Shown in pieces: positions 8,702 through 16,243 of a DNA stretch of 64,000 bases. Numbering within the stretch: the stretch's first letter is position 1; each line of letters opens with the position of its first letter. The notes beneath the pieces were generated by a model, which was not told the DNA's origin, did not search any database, and saw only the letters and a list, made by a program, of their open reading frames with translations. The DNA lies in the NCBI GenBank assembly GCA_040218445.1, contig JAVJRK010000016.1, forward strand, positions 133,682 to 197,681. The letters are read 5' to 3'. A program made the position numbers and the translations under genes. Source of the stretch: UBA1479 sp040218445. Its GTDB lineage: Bacteria; Pseudomonadota; Alphaproteobacteria; Rhodospirillales; Casp-alpha2.

Positions 8702-10027
8702 ATGGACGCAAAAACCGCCGGTGAAACCTCTTCCACCGAAACAACACCATCATCGCCCGGCGTCGGCTTCGCCGAAGCCGCGCGCTATTGGCTGTACCTG
8801 GGGTTCATTTCCTTCGGCGGGCCGGCCGGCCAGATTTCCATCATGCAGACCGATTGCGTCGATAAGAAACGATGGATCGATCAGCAGGCGTTCCTGCGCG
8901 GCCTGAACTATTCCATGCTGCTGCCGGGTCCCGAGGCCCAGCAGTTGGCCGCCTATATCGGCTGGCGGCTGCATGGCATCTGGGGGGCGATCACCGCCGG
9001 CACACTGTTCTTCCTGCCGGGGGCCATCATCATGATGGCGCTGGCCTGGATCGCCGCCGCGCACGGAGACAACACCTGGGTCATCAAAATCTTCAACGGC
9101 ATCAAACCGGCCGTGATCGGGATCATCGTGTTCGCCGTTTGGCGCATCGGCAAGAAAACCTGCAATTCCGCCCCGGCCATCATTTTGGCGGCGGCGGCAT
9201 TCGCAGCCCTGTATTTCGCCCATATTCCCTTCCCACTGATCATCCTGGCGGCGGGCATACTGGGGGCCCTGATCCCCGCGCTCGGCAAGGGCGGCGGTCA
9301 TGGTCATGGTGCCGACGACGAACAATCACCTGGCCGCCACATGGACAGCCCCAAGGGCAATCCCTGGACGCGGTTGGCGCTGATCACCCTGGCCTTCATC
9401 GTTCTCTTGGTTGTGCCGGTCGCGGGCTTGCTGTGGCTGTCCGGCCCCGATCCTTTCCTCAGCGTCGCCCGGTTGTTCACCACGGCCGCATTCGTGACCT
9501 TCGGCGGCGCCTATGCGGTGCTGCCCTATATCACCGACGCCGCCGTCAACACCCACGGCTGGATCGCTCCCGGCGACATGCTGAATGGATTGGCGTTGGC
9601 CGAAAGCACTCCCGGCCCGCTGGTTCTGGTCAATACCTATGTCGGCTTCTTCGCGGGTTGGAACGGCAATGGGGCATCGGGGCTATCGCAATTGGCCGCG
9701 GCTTTGCTTGCTGCTTCGTTGACGACCTATGTGACTTTTCTTCCGTCGTTCCTGTTCATCATCGCGGGTGCTCCCTATGTGGACGCGCTGCAATCGAACG
9801 AACGCGCCCGGCGGACCCTTTCCGGCATCACCACGGCCGTCGTCGGCGTGATCTTCAATCTGGCGGTGTTCCTGGGCCAATCCGTATTGATCACCAAAGC
9901 AGGCGGCATCGAATGGGCACCCGCCGCCATCGCCTTAGGCGCGCTGGCCCTGTTGCTGTCGGGTCGCGTTCCCATACCGGCCCTGGTCGGGATCGGGGCC
10001 GTGTTGGGGGCGCTGGGCATCGCCTGA
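8702..10027 (+). CDS. chrA: ChrA-family chromate efflux transporter (two-domain)
   Basis: This 441-residue membrane protein contains both halves of the bidomain chromate ion transporter. The first half has FISFGGPAGQISIMQTDCV and GLNYSMLLPGPEAQQLAAYI. The second has FVTFGGAYAVLPYITDAAV and LALAESTPGPLVLVNTYVGF. A His/Asp-rich linker (HGHGADDEQSPGRH) separates them. ChrA exports chromate from the cytoplasm, and sulfate competes in known members. Start ATG 8702 has AAAGGGA upstream. A TTG at 8684 lacks a ribosome site. No chrB regulator is adjacent. Confidence 0.93.
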   Translation: MDAKTAGETSSTETTPSSPGVGFAEAARYWLYLGFISFGGPAGQISIMQTDCVDKKRWIDQQAFLRGLNYSMLLPGPEAQQLAAYIGWRLHGIWGAITAGTLFFLPGAIIMMALAWIAAAHGDNTWVIKIFNGIKPAVIGIIVFAVWRIGKKTCNSAPAIILAAAAFAALYFAHIPFPLIILAAGILGALIPALGKGGGHGHGADDEQSPGRHMDSPKGNPWTRLALITLAFIVLLVVPVAGLLWLSGPDPFLSVARLFTTAAFVTFGGAYAVLPYITDAAVNTHGWIAPGDMLNGLALAESTPGPLVLVNTYVGFFAGWNGNGASGLSQLAAALLAASLTTYVTFLPSFLFIIAGAPYVDALQSNERARRTLSGITTAVVGVIFNLAVFLGQSVLITKAGGIEWAPAAIALGALALLLSGRVPIPALVGIGAVLGALGIA

Positions 10028-10114
10028 GCCCCCTCGTCTGAACGCCGTTGCCCGCGCCGACGCCAGGCGCTATCAAAGGCGCAGCCTTCCACCCGGAAGA
10101 TCAGGAGGAGAAAA

Positions 10115-11239
10115 ATGCCCCAACCCGCGCCCGCGCGCATCGGTGATGCGGCGGAGGATGTCGATACCCCCGCACTGTTGATCGATCTCGACGCCTTCGA
10201 ACGCAATCTTCAGAAAATGGCCGACTTCGCCAAGGACGCGGGCGTGCGCCTGCGCCCCCATTCCAAAACCCATAAGTCGGCGCATATCGCGCGCCTGCAG
10301 ATGGAATTGGGTGCGGTCGGCGTGTGCTGCCAGAAGGTATCGGAAGCCGAAGCCCTGGTGCAGTCTGGCATCAATGACGTGCTGATTTCCAACCAGGTGG
10401 TCGGCCGCCACAAGTTGAACCGTCTGTCCGCCCTGGCCCGCCATGCCAAGGTCGCGGTCTGCGCGGACGATGCGGACAATGTCGCGGACCTCAACGCAGC
10501 GGCCGGTCAGGTCGGCGTGATCATGGACGTCCTGGTGGAAATCGATGTCGGCGCCGGGCGCTGCGGCGTGCAGCCGGGCGACGCGGCCCTGTCCTTAGCC
10601 AAGGAAATCGACCGCGCCCGCAATCTGCGGTTCGCGGGTCTGCAGGCCTATCAAGGTTCTGCCCAGCACATCCGCGATTTCGCCGAACGCAAAATGGCCA
10701 TCAACGCGGCCCAGGTTCTGACCAAGCAGACCGTCGAGAAACTGACCGAGGCCGGCCTGGAATGTGAAACCGTCGGCGGTGCCGGAACCGGCACCTATGA
10801 ATTCCACACCAAGTCCAAGGTCTGGAACGAATTGCAGTGCGGGTCCTACGTCTTCATGGATGCCGATTACGGCCAGAACCGCATGGCCGACGGCCAGCTG
10901 TTCCACGAATTCGAAAACGCGCTGTTCGTGCTGGCGACCGTGATGTCGAAAACCGGTGACGATTTCTGCGTCGTCGACGCGGGACATAAGGCATTGGGCA
11001 ATGATCAGGGTTTCCCCACCGTTCACGAGCTTGAAGAAGTCACCTATTCCAAGCCGTCGGACGAACATGGACGGCTTGACCTAAGCGACGCCCGCCAGGC
11101 GTTGAAACTGGGCGACAAAGTCAGACTTGTCCCCGGACACTGCGATCCGACCGTGAACCTTTATGATTGGTACGTCGGCGTGCGTAATGGGCGGGTCGAA
11201 GCCCTGTGGCAGGTTACGGCCCGTGGCGCGCTGACCTAA
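10115..11239 (+). CDS. DSD1-family PLP enzyme (D-threonine / 3-hydroxy-D-aspartate aldolase-like)
   Basis: The 374-residue protein has an alanine-racemase-like N-terminal barrel and a DSD1 C-terminal domain. The PLP-lysine motif PHSKTHK lies at residues 48-54. ETVGGAGTGTYEF is the phosphate-binding loop. VPGHCDPTVNLYD near the C-terminus carries the His-x-Cys pair that binds a divalent metal. Relatives cleave D-threonine or 3-hydroxy-D-aspartate to glycine plus an aldehyde, or dehydrate D-serine. Sequence alone does not choose between these. AGGAGG precedes the ATG by 6 bases. It follows chrA by 87 bases and may have its own promoter. Confidence 0.85.
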   Translation: MPQPAPARIGDAAEDVDTPALLIDLDAFERNLQKMADFAKDAGVRLRPHSKTHKSAHIARLQMELGAVGVCCQKVSEAEALVQSGINDVLISNQVVGRHKLNRLSALARHAKVAVCADDADNVADLNAAAGQVGVIMDVLVEIDVGAGRCGVQPGDAALSLAKEIDRARNLRFAGLQAYQGSAQHIRDFAERKMAINAAQVLTKQTVEKLTEAGLECETVGGAGTGTYEFHTKSKVWNELQCGSYVFMDADYGQNRMADGQLFHEFENALFVLATVMSKTGDDFCVVDAGHKALGNDQGFPTVHELEEVTYSKPSDEHGRLDLSDARQALKLGDKVRLVPGHCDPTVNLYDWYVGVRNGRVEALWQVTARGALT

Positions 11240-11321
11240 TACGCTTCGCCATCGGAATTTAACGCACTCGGCTTGTATAAAGTTTGGACCCCCCAACCCC
11301 CTTCTGTCTAAGATCATTCTC

Positions 11322-11408
11322 ATGGACATGGAGGAGGACGCAGCGGTCGTGCATCACCGCTGCTATGGCGTTAAGCGCTTGGCACAATTAAAGGAAAGTC
11401 CGTTATGA
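11322..11408 (+). CDS. possible 28-codon leader ORF upstream of the AsmA-like gene
   Basis: A short frame starts ATG GAC ATG at 11322 and ends in TGA that overlaps the ATG of the next gene as ATGA. It would encode a 28-residue peptide with a mixed charge pattern and no recognisable motif. No good ribosome site precedes the first ATG, and the AAAGGA at 11390 inside the frame serves the downstream gene. It may be chance, but the exact stop/start overlap is the kind expected of a translational leader. Confidence 0.2.
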   Translation: MDMEEDAAVVHHRCYGVKRLAQLKESPL

Positions 11409-12238
11409 ATAAGATCGTTTACATCTTGGGCGGGGTGATCGCCGTGATCGTCGCCGTCGGCATCTATCTGTTCGTTTTTGCCGGTGACCTGATCAAATCC
11501 GCCGTCGAAACCATCGGCAGTGAAGCCACACAGGCCAAAGTGACCTTGAATGCCGTCGATCTGGACATGTTCCAGGGCACGGGCGGCATGAGCGGCCTGA
11601 TCGTCGGCAACCCCAAAGGGTTCAAATCCCCCAGCGCGTTTGAGTTGGGCTCTATTTCCATGCAGATCGACAAGGATTCGATCGGCAAGAACCCGATCGT
11701 CATCAAGTCCATCGCCATCACCGGCCCGATCATAACTTATGAAAAGGCCGGCAGCGCATCCAACGTCGATGCCATCAAGGCCAACGTCGATTCCTACGCC
11801 AAGAAGTTCGGCAGCTCGGGCGGCGGCGAGACAAAAAAGGACGCGCCCTCCGGCGAGGAACAGAAGCTCGTGATCGAACGGCTGACCATCACCGGCGGCA
11901 AGGTGAAATTGAACGCCGGCATCCTGGGCGACAAATCGCTGGATGCATCGCTTCCCGACATTACGCTGACGGATATCGGTAAGGATTCCGGCGGCTCCAG
12001 CCCGGCGGCCGTGACCAAGGCCGTGATCGACAAGCTGACGGCGGGTATCATGTCCATCAACCCGGAAAAACTGATCGGCAATGCTGCGAAAATGATGGAA
12101 GGCGCGGTCAAGGGTGCGACCGATGCCATGAAGGGCGCCAGCGAAGGGGCTGGCGACGCTGTGAAGGGTGTTTCCGAAGGGGCTGGCAAGGCCATGGAAG
12201 GTGCGGGCGAAAAATTGAAGGGCATCTTCGGAAAATAG
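11405..12238 (+). CDS. AsmA-like membrane-anchored protein with C-terminal 11-residue repeats
   Basis: The 277-residue protein has one N-terminal membrane helix (residues 4-26, ILGGVIAVIVAVGIYLFVF) with the rest predicted periplasmic. Residues about 40-110 contain GLIVGNPKGFKSPSAFELG and repeated beta-strands resembling AsmA/DUF748-type envelope proteins. A hydrophilic linker (SSGGGETKKDAPSGEE) and a second strand-rich block follow. The last 45 residues are low-complexity and helical, with three tandem 11-residue repeats at 237-269. AAAGGA lies 9 bases before the ATG. A factor-independent terminator follows at 12263, so it is monocistronic or ends its transcript. The function is unknown, and an envelope lipid role is inferred only from the fold resemblance. 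Confidence 0.7.
   Translation: MNKIVYILGGVIAVIVAVGIYLFVFAGDLIKSAVETIGSEATQAKVTLNAVDLDMFQGTGGMSGLIVGNPKGFKSPSAFELGSISMQIDKDSIGKNPIVIKSIAITGPIITYEKAGSASNVDAIKANVDSYAKKFGSSGGGETKKDAPSGEEQKLVIERLTITGGKVKLNAGILGDKSLDASLPDITLTDIGKDSGGSSPAAVTKAVIDKLTAGIMSINPEKLIGNAAKMMEGAVKGATDAMKGASEGAGDAVKGVSEGAGKAMEGAGEKLKGIFGK
12113..12211 (+). repeat. three tandem 33-bp coding repeats (11-residue units)
   Basis: Units at 12113-12145, 12146-12178 and 12179-12211 encode GATDAMKGASE, GAGDAVKGVSE and GAGKAMEGAGE. The period is exactly 11 residues and the small-residue/charged pattern is conserved. Synonymous differences show the DNA copies are not recent perfect duplications. Such 11-mers form amphipathic helices in LEA- and apolipoprotein-like proteins. 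Confidence 0.85.
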
Positions 12239-12262
12239 ACTTTCCGACAATACGTTCCATGG

Positions 12263-12292
12263 AAAGGCGGGGCCATCGGGTCCCGCCTTTTT
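12263..12292 (+). terminator. factor-independent terminator after the AsmA-like gene
   Basis: Perfect 9-bp arms AAAGGCGGG (12263-12271) and CCCGCCTTT (12282-12290) enclose a 10-base loop and run into a T tract. It lies 24 bases past the stop at 12238. Confidence 0.88.
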
Positions 12293-12370
12293 CATGCCGG
12301 GTTGATACCCCGCCCGGCCGCCTGAACGGTTTCTCCGATCACATAGATCGAAACAATTCATCTAATATTG

Positions 12371-12401
12371 AATTGCGAATAAGTCGCAATTTCATTATAT
12401 T
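12371..12401 (+). promoter_or_regulatory. promoter covered by a perfect palindrome, upstream of the DUF2061 gene
   Basis: The palindrome AATTGCGA-ATAAG-TCGCAATT spans 12371-12391 with perfect 8-bp arms. A sigma70-like promoter overlaps it: -35 TTGCGA at 12373-12378, a 17-base spacer, and -10 TATATT at 12396-12401. The repeat therefore covers the -35 and most of the spacer, a typical repressor position. The TTGCGA-N5-TCGCAA form resembles Fur-superfamily boxes seen in alphaproteobacteria, but that match is from memory. The surrounding 60 bases are notably AT-rich. Confidence 0.6.
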
Positions 12402-12480
12402 GAAATCAACAAACACGGCGAATGGTCGCCGCCCCGCCGGACCGGAAACAGCCGGCAGATACAAAGGTTAGGAGCCCACC

Positions 12481-12723
12481 ATGCCACGCAAACTGATCAA
12501 GACAGGAACCTACTCGGTCATGCATTTGGTGGTTGCCGTGACCGTGGCATATGCCCTGACCCGTGACTGGCAGATCGCGCTGGGCGTCGGCATCATCGAG
12601 CCCATGGTGCAGACCGTCGCCTACACCTTCCACGAAAGCGTCTGGAGTTGGATCGCCGAGCATCGCGGCAAGGGCGGCACGGGCACGCCGCCCCCTTCGG
12701 GACATGCCTCCGCCCCCGCTTAA
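12481..12723 (+). CDS. DUF2061 small membrane protein
   Basis: This 80-residue protein starts with KLIKTGTYSVMHLVVAVTVA, a membrane helix with the family's KTxTY lead. It continues LGVGIIEPMVQTVAYTFHES with a second helix and the conserved HExxW (HESVW) end. The tail is proline- and glycine-rich. The length fits DUF2061, whose function is unknown. AGGAG lies 8 bases before the ATG. The gene is alone on its transcript, follows a palindromic promoter about 80 bases upstream, and ends inside a hairpin shared with the convergent deacylase gene. Confidence 0.85.
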   Translation: MPRKLIKTGTYSVMHLVVAVTVAYALTRDWQIALGVGIIEPMVQTVAYTFHESVWSWIAEHRGKGGTGTPPPSGHASAPA

Positions 12724-12735
12724 GGCGTCTTAAGC
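12718..12735. terminator. hairpin holding the stop codons of two convergent genes
   Basis: GCTTAAG (12718-12724) and CTTAAGC (12729-12735) are perfect 7-bp arms around GCGT. The TAA of the DUF2061 gene lies in the left arm and that of the deacylase in the right arm. The hairpin could act in both directions, but it has no long T run. Confidence 0.5.
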
Positions 12736-14196
12736 CGCTTCCCGCCCGACCCGCCGCCCCGGGCGGGCGCCGGTCCAGGCCAGATCCGACCACACCATCT
12801 GCCCGTTCACATACACCTGCTCGATCCCCTTTGCCGGGGTCTCCGGTGCATCGAAGGTCGCCGTATCGATGACCGTCTTGGGATTGAACAGAACCAGATC
12901 GGCGAACGCACCTTCGCGAATTTCCCCGCGGTCTTTCAGGCCGAACACGCCTGCCGGTTTGCCGGACATGCGGTGGACCGCTTCTTCCAGGCCCAGCACC
13001 CCTTCATCGCGGCAATAATGCCCCAGAACGCGGGGGAACGTGCCCCACAGGCGTGGGTGCGGGCGGCCTTCGTCGATGGGCAGGCCGTCCGATGCGATCA
13101 TCGCCCCCGGAAAGGCCATGATGCGGCGCACTTCGGCCTCGTCCATGCGGAAATAAACGGCCCCTGCGGGTGACAGGCGGCGGATCGCCTCGTCGACCGA
13201 ACATCCCCATTCATCGACGATGCTGTCGAAGTCACGACCGACCAATTCCGGATGAGTGGCCGAGGACGTCAGCACGGTTTTCTCTGACGTCGAAAGGAAG
13301 TCCTTCAGCAGGATGGTCGAGGTCGCCGTATAGGGATAAAGATCGTAATCCAGCGTCAATTCCTGCTGCGCCGCCTTGATGTGGGCAAGACTGTCGTGGC
13401 TTTTTCCCCAGTTTTCCCGGCCCACGCATTTATGGTGGGAGATCACCGTCGCCGCACCCGAGCGCCGGGCAATGTCGATGGTTTCATCCACGGATTCAAC
13501 CAGGTCTTCGCCTTCGTTGCGCATATGCGTGGTGTATAGCGCGCCGAAATCCTTCAGACACGATGCCAGTTCCACGACCTCGTCCGTCGGCGCATGGATG
13601 GCCGTGGGATAAGCCAGCCCCGTCGACAAACCGACCGCCCCGGCGCGCAGGCTTTGTTCCAAAACCCGCGCCATGGCATCGATTTCCGCCTTCGTCGCCG
13701 GACGGTCGAAGGTATCCATCACCCCGGCACGCAAGGTCGAATGTCCTACCAAGGTGGCGACATTGATCGCGGGCGGGCTTGCTTCCAACGCCTCGTAATA
13801 ATCGGCAAGGGTCGGGTAGCGGTAATCGGACCAGCCGCCCAAAAGCGCCATGGGCCCGGGCGGGTCCGCTTCGCCCGCACGGCTTTCCGCGACGAAGGGC
13901 GCAAGAGACACCCCGCAGTTGCCCGTGACAACGGTTGTCACCCCCTGGCTGGTCTTGGGGGCCACGCTAGGCTGCGTCAAAACCAGCCGGTCATCATGGG
14001 TGTGCACGTCGATGAAACCCGGCGCCAGGGCAAGCCCCGTGCCGTCGATGACTTCTGTCGCGGCAGCCCCCTGGGCAGCAAGGTCGCCGACGGCGGCAAT
14101 ACGGTCGCCCGTGACGGCGACATCGGCACGGACAGCCGGTGCACCGGTGCCGTCGATGATATCAGCGCCGGTGATTAAAAGGTCATATGGGGGCAT
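12730..14196 (-). CDS. N-acyl-D-amino-acid deacylase (D-aminoacylase)
   Basis: This 488-residue amidohydrolase-fold enzyme frees D-amino acids from N-acyl-D-amino acids using zinc. The first metal motif is PGFIDVHTHDD. Next come VVTGNCGVSLAPF with the metal-ligand cysteine and THMRNEGEDLVESVDE with a metal histidine. SHHKCVGRENWGKS and IASDGLPIDEGRPHPR supply the remaining histidines and the catalytic aspartate. The C-terminal GLKDRGEIREGAFADLVLFN closes the beta domain. Start 14196 (MPPYDLLI) is preferred to a longer in-frame extension with no family similarity. It could serve D-amino acid or cell-wall peptide catabolism, perhaps with the DSD1-type enzyme nearby. Confidence 0.92.
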   Translation of the reverse strand: MPPYDLLITGADIIDGTGAPAVRADVAVTGDRIAAVGDLAAQGAAATEVIDGTGLALAPGFIDVHTHDDRLVLTQPSVAPKTSQGVTTVVTGNCGVSLAPFVAESRAGEADPPGPMALLGGWSDYRYPTLADYYEALEASPPAINVATLVGHSTLRAGVMDTFDRPATKAEIDAMARVLEQSLRAGAVGLSTGLAYPTAIHAPTDEVVELASCLKDFGALYTTHMRNEGEDLVESVDETIDIARRSGAATVISHHKCVGRENWGKSHDSLAHIKAAQQELTLDYDLYPYTATSTILLKDFLSTSEKTVLTSSATHPELVGRDFDSIVDEWGCSVDEAIRRLSPAGAVYFRMDEAEVRRIMAFPGAMIASDGLPIDEGRPHPRLWGTFPRVLGHYCRDEGVLGLEEAVHRMSGKPAGVFGLKDRGEIREGAFADLVLFNPKTVIDTATFDAPETPAKGIEQVYVNGQMVWSDLAWTGARPGRRVGREAA

Positions 14197-14340
14197 GATT
14201 GGTCGTCTCCTGCTGGGCGGTGGAGGCCCCATATTACATTGCCTGCCGCCGCACACCAGAAGGCACCCCATCTTGACGTAACGGCACCGTTGTCAGCACC
14301 CGAAAGCTTGCCTAAAACCGAGGGACTGAGGAGACATGCA

Positions 14341-16128
14341 ATGGCTGATTACCGGGCACCCCTGGACGACATGCGCTTTGCGCTGAATGAAATCGCCTGT
14401 CTGGACGCCGTCAATCGGCTGCCGGGCTTCGGCGAAGCCACACCGGACCTGGTCGACGCCATCCTGGAAGAAGCCGGAAAGTTCGGGTCGGACGTTCTCG
14501 CCCCCTTGAACCATACCGGCGACCAGGAAGGCTGTGCGCTGGAAAACGGTGTCGTGCGCACGCCCAAAGGCTTCCCCGAAGCCTATCAGCAATTCGTCGA
14601 TGCGGGTTGGAACGGCATCTGGGCACCGGAAGACTGGGGCGGCCAGGGCCTGCCCGTTCTGGTCGCGACGGCGGTTTCGGAAGTTTGGCATGCCGCCAAC
14701 CTGTCCTTCGCGCTCTGCCCCATGCTGACGCAAAGTGCCATCGAACTGCTGCTGTCCCACGGGTCCGACGAGATCAATGCACAATACCTGGAAAAACTGG
14801 TTTCCGGGCAATGGGCCGGGACCATGAACCTGACCGAACCGCAGGCCGGGTCGGACCTTGCGCGCATTCGCTGCAAGGCCGAACATGCCGGCGATCACTA
14901 TGTGCTGCGCGGCCAGAAAATTTTCATCAGCCATGGTGAACACGACATGGCGGAAAACATCATCCACATGGTGCTGGCCCGCTCACCAAACGGTCCCGAG
15001 GGCATCAAAGGCCTGTCGCTGTTTCTGGTGCCGAAGTTATTACTGGATGCCGACGGTAACCCGGGGGGGCGCAATGATCTGCGTTGCGTGTCCCTGGAAC
15101 ACAAGATGGGCATGCATGCCAGCCCCACCGCAGTCATGTCCTACGGCGACAATGAAGGTGCGACGGCCTTTCTGATCGGCGAGGAAAACCGCGGCATTGA
15201 GTACATGTTCATAATGATGAACGCGGCCCGCCTGGCCGTCGGCATGGAAGGTGTGGGCATTGCCGAGCGCGCCTATCAGCAGGCCCGCGATTTCGCCCGG
15301 GAACGCGTGCAAAGCCGGGCCCTTACAGGCGGCGGGGCGGATCCTGTGACGATCATTCACCACCCGGACGTGCGCCGCATGCTGCTGTCCATGCGGGTGC
15401 AAACCGAAGCGATCCGGGCCATCGCCTATCGGGTCGCGGCCTGCATCGACACCGCCCGCCGGCACGACGACCAGGACGAACGCGCACGCGCCCAGGCCTT
15501 CGTCGACCTTCTGACCCCCGTAGCCAAGGCCTTTTCAACCGATGTTGCATCCGAAGTGGCCGACCTGGGCATCCAGGTCCACGGCGGCATGGGATATATC
15601 GAGGAAACGGGCGCTGCCCAGCACGCCCGGGACATTCGCGTCACCCGCATCTACGAAGGCACCAACGGCATCCAGGCGAACGATTTGGTGGGCCGCAAAA
15701 TCGCCCGCGATGAAGGCCTTGCCGCCGGTGAATTGATCAAGCTCATGCGCGAGACGATCGCCGACCTGAACGCCGATGAAGGAGGTTTGGACGACTTGGC
15801 CGAGCCTTTGACCACAGCTGTCCGCGCCTTGGAAACGACCACGGACTGGATCGTTGAAACTTTTCCTCAAGACCCGGCCCCTGCCGCCGCAGGCGCGGTC
15901 CATTACCTGCGCCTGATGGGCATCGTGACGGGCGGCTGGCTTCTTGCCCAGGGCGCCTTACGCGCGGCCGAACGGCGCGAAGACGGTGACAGTGATCCAT
16001 TCCTGGACCGCAAGGTGACTTCTGCCCGCTTTTTCGCCCAGCAATTCCTGCCCCAGGCAGGCGCTCTGTGCACGACGATTTTGGACGGCGGCGAGACCAT
16101 CGCGACGACTTCCGTCGACGCATTTTAA
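14341..16128 (+). CDS. acyl-CoA dehydrogenase, long ~600-residue type (DmdC-like)
   Basis: The 595-residue FAD enzyme starts MADYRAPLDDMRFALNE, as in the long acyl-CoA dehydrogenases that include 3-methylthiopropanoyl-CoA dehydrogenase (DmdC). GTMNLTEPQAGSDLARIRCK is the FAD/substrate loop. QVHGGMGYIEETGAAQ and RIYEGTNGIQANDLVGRK are the C-terminal signatures, with the catalytic Glu in YEGTN. An extra C-terminal helical domain of about 130 residues follows. GAGGAG lies 9 bases before ATG 14341. The enzyme oxidises an acyl-CoA to the enoyl-CoA. The exact substrate is uncertain, since no dmdA or dmdB gene is nearby. It diverges from the deacylase gene. Confidence 0.88.
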   Translation: MADYRAPLDDMRFALNEIACLDAVNRLPGFGEATPDLVDAILEEAGKFGSDVLAPLNHTGDQEGCALENGVVRTPKGFPEAYQQFVDAGWNGIWAPEDWGGQGLPVLVATAVSEVWHAANLSFALCPMLTQSAIELLLSHGSDEINAQYLEKLVSGQWAGTMNLTEPQAGSDLARIRCKAEHAGDHYVLRGQKIFISHGEHDMAENIIHMVLARSPNGPEGIKGLSLFLVPKLLLDADGNPGGRNDLRCVSLEHKMGMHASPTAVMSYGDNEGATAFLIGEENRGIEYMFIMMNAARLAVGMEGVGIAERAYQQARDFARERVQSRALTGGGADPVTIIHHPDVRRMLLSMRVQTEAIRAIAYRVAACIDTARRHDDQDERARAQAFVDLLTPVAKAFSTDVASEVADLGIQVHGGMGYIEETGAAQHARDIRVTRIYEGTNGIQANDLVGRKIARDEGLAAGELIKLMRETIADLNADEGGLDDLAEPLTTAVRALETTTDWIVETFPQDPAPAAAGAVHYLRLMGIVTGGWLLAQGALRAAERREDGDSDPFLDRKVTSARFFAQQFLPQAGALCTTILDGGETIATTSVDAF

Positions 16129-16243
16129 GGACCGGCTGCGGAACGCATTCGCTGCTTGTGCAAAGGTTTGAAAATCAGGGTTTACGCCTTGATTTGTTAA
16201 CCTTTTTCCTACAGTTTGATGACCTGGTTCCCTGGGGATTCGA

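Noticed and set aside
8872..10041. A 389-residue frame overlapping chrA on the same strand
   Set aside because: It is a +1-type frame within chrA, rich in Arg, Gly and His, with no membrane segments, while the chrA frame has full family signatures.
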